Source: Chlorobiales bacterium
Lineage (GTDB): Bacteria; Bacteroidota; Chlorobiia; Chlorobiales; Chlorobiaceae
Assembly (NCBI GenBank): GCA_022360415.1
Contig: JAKSDB010000126.1
Span: forward strand, 1-8,757
Length of the DNA: 8,757 nucleotides
Reading direction: 5' to 3'
Below the pieces are notes generated by a model, which did not search any database, was not told where the DNA came from, and saw only the letters and a program-made list of their open reading frames with translations. Below are positions 6,073 through 8,757 of this stretch, piece by piece; positions within the stretch are counted from its first letter, which is position 1; each line of letters begins with the position of its first letter. The position numbers and the translations under genes are program-made.

Positions 6073-8498
6073 GATTCCTCCGGGTTGTTGTTGTTCGTGT
6101 TTTCGGATTGTTTTTTCTGCTTCCGGGCAAGCAATTTGAGTTTTTGAACTGCAAGGCCGTTGATCGAGTTGTCCGGGTAACTGCCGTCCTCAAGCTTTTC
6201 TCCCGCAGGAATTCCTGTCAGGATCTCTATTCCCTCATCGATATGGGTGACGGGATAAATAAAAAACCGGTGTTCCTTGACGGCCGCAACGACATCGTCG
6301 CGGAGCATAAGGTTTTTTATGTTGGAAGCCGGGATCAGCACCCCCTGTTTTCCTGTCAGGCCCCTTTCTATGCAGAGGTCGAAAAAACCTTCGATTTTTT
6401 CATTTACCCCACCGATGGCTTGTATCTCTCCATACTGGTTGACAGATCCGGTTACTGCATAGCACTGCCTGATCGGCTTTTCCGAAATGGCGGAAAGCAG
6501 GGCATACAGCTCTGCCGAAGAGGCGCTGTCACCTTCGACACCACCGTAGGACTGTTCAAAAACAAGGGTTGCCGAGAGCGATAGCGGCTGCTCCTCCCCG
6601 AATCTGCCGCCAAGAAAACCTGAGAGAATCATCACCCCTTTCGAATGGATCGGCCCGCCCATTTCAACTTCCCGTTCAATGTCGATGACTTCACCTTTGC
6701 CCATCTTGATTCTTGTTGTTATGCGGCTTGGTTTTCCAAAACTCTGGTTGCCGAGCATATAGACCGACAGCCCGTTGATCTGGCCGACTTTTTCCGATTC
6801 CGTGTCAATGAGGATGGTTTTTTCAAGAATAGCTTCCTGTATTTTTCCCGGAATGCGTCCGGCCCGGTATCTTCTCGCGTCGATTGCCTGCTGGACGTCT
6901 TCACGGGTAATCAGGTCATGGTTGTTTTCCGTCGCGTAATAGTTTGATTCATTGACAAGATCGGTGATGCTCTGGATGTGTGTGGAAAGCTTGCCGGAAT
7001 CACCCGACAGTCTCGAACCGTATTCGATAATGCGGGCTACGGCATGTCTGTCGAGATGTTTAAGTTTCTCGTTATTGACAATCGAGCTTATAAAGCCGGC
7101 GTAGGAGAGGTGGCTGTCCTGATTCCTTTCCATTTCGTCGTCAAAATCGGCAGCAACTTTGAAAAGCTCGTTAAAATCCGGATCATGAGCGCTGAGAAGA
7201 TAGTAGAGCCTTCGTTCACCAAGAAGAATGATTTTCGTCTGAAGCGGAACCGGTTGCGGATCAAGAGAAACAGTGCTTGCCATGCCATAAAGCTGGGCAA
7301 GGGACTCGATACGGATCTGGCGAGTTCTGATGGCTTTTTTCAGCGCTTCGTATGCCAGCGGTTCAAGCAGAAGGCGCCTTGCGTCCAGCAGCAGGTAGCC
7401 GCCGTTTGCCCGGTGAAGTGCTCCCGGCTTGATCAGGGTAAAATCGGTGACAAGGGCTCCCATCTGGGCCTGATGCTCTATGTCCCCGACAAGGTTCTGG
7501 ATGGAAGGTTTGTCTTCGTAGATAACAGGAGCCCCTTCGGTCTTGCTGTTATCGATAACGACGTTGACCCGGTAATGGTTAAAGCGTCTGTTTCCGGTGT
7601 TTTTTCCCTGCCCGGGCATAAAGAGCATTTGCGGTGACGCTGGTTCCTTTTCAAAGAACTGATCGAAATGTTCGACAACGTCCTTTTCGACTTCCTCGAT
7701 ATAGTGTGTGATTTCCTTGTGATCCCGGTATGTTGTTTTCAGTTCGGTGAAAAGGGGTTTGACTGCAAAAGCAGCCACCTCCTGATTGAGATCCTTCAGT
7801 TTTTCCTGGGTTTCGCGCTGCCATTTGGGAATCTGCATCATGATGGACTGCATCGACTCCTTGAGTGAGCTGATTTCCTTTTCGATGATTTCCTTTTCTT
7901 CGGGTTTGAGGCGCATGAACTGCTCGGCATTGAGCACTTCACCTTTTTTAACCGGAGCAAATGCAAATCCGGACGGGGTCCTGATAAGAGCGATGTTTTT
8001 TTCGGCGGCTTTTTTTTCAAGGGCTTCAATTTCCGAAGCCTGCTTTTCGTTGAGCTGCTCCTTGATGTTTTTTTCCTGTTCCTGGTACTCTTCGCTGCTG
8101 AAAGCGCCGGGAATGACCGTCAGCAGTCCTTCGACCAGGCTTTCCATGTCGTGGCGGAAGGCGCAGGCCTTGCCTGCCGGCATGCTGATGGCACGGGGCT
8201 GGCGCATATTTTCAAAATTGTACACGTAGCACCAGTCTTCCGGGACGGCTTCTCCGGAAGCTGTGTCCCGGAGATACTGTTCGAGAGTGGTTTGTTTTCC
8301 TGTGCCGGCGGGCCCGAGAGCGAAAATATTGAACCCGTTGTGTTTCATGCCCACGCCGAACCGGATCGCTTCCCGGGCCCGTTCCTGGCCGGAGATTTTT
8401 ATCCGGCCGTCGAGGTCCTGGGTACTTGCGAAGGAAAAGCTGTCCGGGTTGCAGTGCGTGTAAATATCTTCATGACTGAGCGGTGCGGGTGTGGGCAT
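6069..8498 (-). CDS. LonB-like ATP-dependent serine protease (Lon-related, soluble)
   Basis: This 809-residue AAA+ protease should degrade damaged or specific proteins in the cytoplasm. An N-terminal region with SGQERAREAIRFGV leads into the Walker A loop GPAGTGKQT (62-70). A long, charged helical insertion, probably coiled coil (about 135-285), separates it from the rest of the ATPase module, where GGYLLLDA (366-373) looks like Walker B. The C-terminal Lon-type protease domain (about 560-765) has the presumed Ser658 in EGDSAS and Lys701 in GGVNEKIEG. Their 43-residue spacing equals that of the Ser-Lys dyad of E. coli Lon. No membrane segment is seen, unlike archaeal LonB; the architecture fits the bacterial Lon-related group that includes E. 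coli YcbZ. The ATG follows AAAGGAG by eight bases. The C-terminus is a low-complexity Asn-rich tail. It heads a two-gene operon with the universal stress protein. Confidence 0.93.
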   Translation of the reverse strand: MPTPAPLSHEDIYTHCNPDSFSFASTQDLDGRIKISGQERAREAIRFGVGMKHNGFNIFALGPAGTGKQTTLEQYLRDTASGEAVPEDWCYVYNFENMRQPRAISMPAGKACAFRHDMESLVEGLLTVIPGAFSSEEYQEQEKNIKEQLNEKQASEIEALEKKAAEKNIALIRTPSGFAFAPVKKGEVLNAEQFMRLKPEEKEIIEKEISSLKESMQSIMMQIPKWQRETQEKLKDLNQEVAAFAVKPLFTELKTTYRDHKEITHYIEEVEKDVVEHFDQFFEKEPASPQMLFMPGQGKNTGNRRFNHYRVNVVIDNSKTEGAPVIYEDKPSIQNLVGDIEHQAQMGALVTDFTLIKPGALHRANGGYLLLDARRLLLEPLAYEALKKAIRTRQIRIESLAQLYGMASTVSLDPQPVPLQTKIILLGERRLYYLLSAHDPDFNELFKVAADFDDEMERNQDSHLSYAGFISSIVNNEKLKHLDRHAVARIIEYGSRLSGDSGKLSTHIQSITDLVNESNYYATENNHDLITREDVQQAIDARRYRAGRIPGKIQEAILEKTILIDTESEKVGQINGLSVYMLGNQSFGKPSRITTRIKMGKGEVIDIEREVEMGGPIHSKGVMILSGFLGGRFGEEQPLSLSATLVFEQSYGGVEGDSASSAELYALLSAISEKPIRQCYAVTGSVNQYGEIQAIGGVNEKIEGFFDLCIERGLTGKQGVLIPASNIKNLMLRDDVVAAVKEHRFFIYPVTHIDEGIEILTGIPAGEKLEDGSYPDNSINGLAVQKLKLLARKQKKQSENTNNNNPEES
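6077..6081 (-). promoter_or_regulatory. Ribosome binding site of usp inside the lonB-like gene
   Basis: On the minus strand GGAGG sits four bases before the usp ATG and is part of the codons for the C-terminal Pro-Glu-Glu-Ser of the protease. The last codons of the protease therefore double as the initiation signal of the next gene. The run of four AAC codons just before (6084-6095) may keep this region unstructured. Confidence 0.6.
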
Positions 8499-8506
8499 GA
8501 TGTGCG

Positions 8507-8513
8507 CTCCTTT
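8507..8513 (-). promoter_or_regulatory. Ribosome binding site of the lonB-like gene
   Basis: On the minus strand AAAGGAG lies eight bases before the ATG at 8496-8498. This strong site confirms the chosen start of the protease. Confidence 0.75.
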
Positions 8514-8604
8514 CTTTTGGGCGCCTCTCTTTATTTGTTCCGCGTTTCAATTGCATCGTTGATCCCGACCTGTCCGGGACTCTCTACCGATATAATCGGG
8601 ACGC

Positions 8605-8634
8605 ATGACAATTAATTAGAGGTGCCCATTAGAT
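8605..8634 (+). promoter_or_regulatory. Weak candidate promoter, plus strand
   Basis: ATGACA (8605-8610) is followed after 18 bases by TTAGAT (8629-8634). Each box is a partial match to sigma70 consensus. It would read toward the possible gene at the right edge, and the first TAGAGGTG copy lies between the two boxes. Confidence 0.2.
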
Positions 8635-8646
8635 AGAGTAGAGGTG
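8617..8646 (+). repeat. Direct repeat TAGAGGTG, 22 bases apart
   Basis: TAGAGGTGCC begins at 8617 and TAGAGGTGTC at 8639, agreeing in nine of ten bases. The 22-base period is close to two helical turns, so both copies would face the same side of DNA, as in some paired operator sites. No specific regulator is implied. Confidence 0.35.
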
Positions 8647-8671
8647 TCTTGTTATTGAAAGACTCGGCTTA

Positions 8672-8690
8672 CGGAATAAAAAACATTCCG
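8672..8690. repeat. 19-base inverted repeat
   Basis: CGGAAT (8672-8677) and ATTCCG (8685-8690) are perfect 6-base arms around AAAAAAC. The element overlaps a possible -10 region (TTGAAA at 8655-8660, then TAAAAA at 8677-8682 after 16 bases), which would suit an operator. A chance palindrome is also possible. Confidence 0.35.
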
Positions 8691-8713
8691 GCACTATTGT
8701 CTGTTCCGTTTCC

Positions 8714-8757
8714 ATGTTGAAAAGAAAGGAGCTGTTACTCTTCGACAGACTCGAGAA
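8714..8757 (+). CDS. Possible start of a gene leaving the window
   Basis: From ATG at 8714 the frame reads MLKRKELLLFDRLE and is open to the window end, only 14 codons. No Shine-Dalgarno precedes this ATG; the only good one (AGGAG, 8727-8731) lies inside it with no ATG, GTG or TTG at the right distance after it. The gap upstream of the lonB-like gene and the weak promoter candidates allow a divergent gene here, but the evidence is thin. Confidence 0.2.
   Translation, partial: MLKRKELLLFDRLE

Larger units (their letters stand above)
8514..8757. other. Upstream region of the lonB-like gene
   Basis: This region would carry the protease promoter on the minus strand and perhaps the start of a divergent gene on the plus strand. 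It contains a GTCCGGGAC palindrome (8572-8580), CCGAT-ATA-ATCGG (8587-8599), two copies of TAGAGGTG 22 bases apart and a 19-base inverted repeat at 8672-8690. I found no HrcA-type CIRCE element and no convincing sigma32 promoter. No well-spaced sigma70 promoter for the protease stands out either; TATATC near 8590 is the best -10 candidate but lacks a proper -35 box. Confidence 0.5.

Noticed and set aside
6978..7637. Plus-strand open frame of 219 codons
   Set aside because: It is entirely antisense to the lonB-like protease and its translation has no family features.
1..8757. Mobile element, defence island, CRISPR array or prophage
   Set aside because: No transposase, integrase, phage, nuclease or repeat-spacer pattern is present; all recognised genes are housekeeping, envelope or stress-type genes.

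Overview
The window is an ordinary-looking bacterial chromosomal segment of moderate GC content. It holds seven well-supported protein genes and possibly the first codons of an eighth at the right edge. I see no rRNA, tRNA, CRISPR array, transposase, integrase or prophage gene. Two lipoprotein signal peptides and a diderm-style gene repertoire suggest a Gram-negative organism. The mix of a clostripain-type lipoprotein, a soluble LonB-like protease and a tandem Usp protein would fit a green sulfur bacterium (Chlorobiota) or a deltaproteobacterial lineage. That is a weak impression from gene content only.

Layout from left to right: 1-272 is non-coding apart from a strong inverted repeat. A minus-strand pair follows: a U32-family protein resembling the tRNA hydroxylase TrhP (upstream in transcription) and a clostripain-family (C11) lipoprotein protease, 99 bases apart. 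A divergent intergenic region separates them from a plus-strand pair: an unrecognised two-helix membrane protein whose stop overlaps the start of a SpoU/TrmH-family RNA 2'-O-methyltransferase by four bases. A small plus-strand lipoprotein built of exact 28-residue Pro-Gly-His repeats comes next. It converges on a minus-strand operon in which a LonB-like ATP-dependent protease is followed, with a four-base overlap, by a two-domain universal stress protein. The right end (8499-8757) is non-coding, with a palindrome, a direct repeat and perhaps the beginning of another gene.

Functionally, the themes are RNA modification (U32 and SpoU enzymes transcribed divergently from a shared region), cell-envelope lipoproteins, and stress-linked proteolysis (LonB plus Usp). 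No complete novel system is evident. The most interesting signal is in the unrecognised membrane-protein gene: an in-register A_AAA_AAC heptamer, a 7-base spacer and an 8-bp stem-loop, with a stop in the -1 frame just after the stem. This is the arrangement of a programmed -1 frameshift site that would yield a shortened membrane protein.
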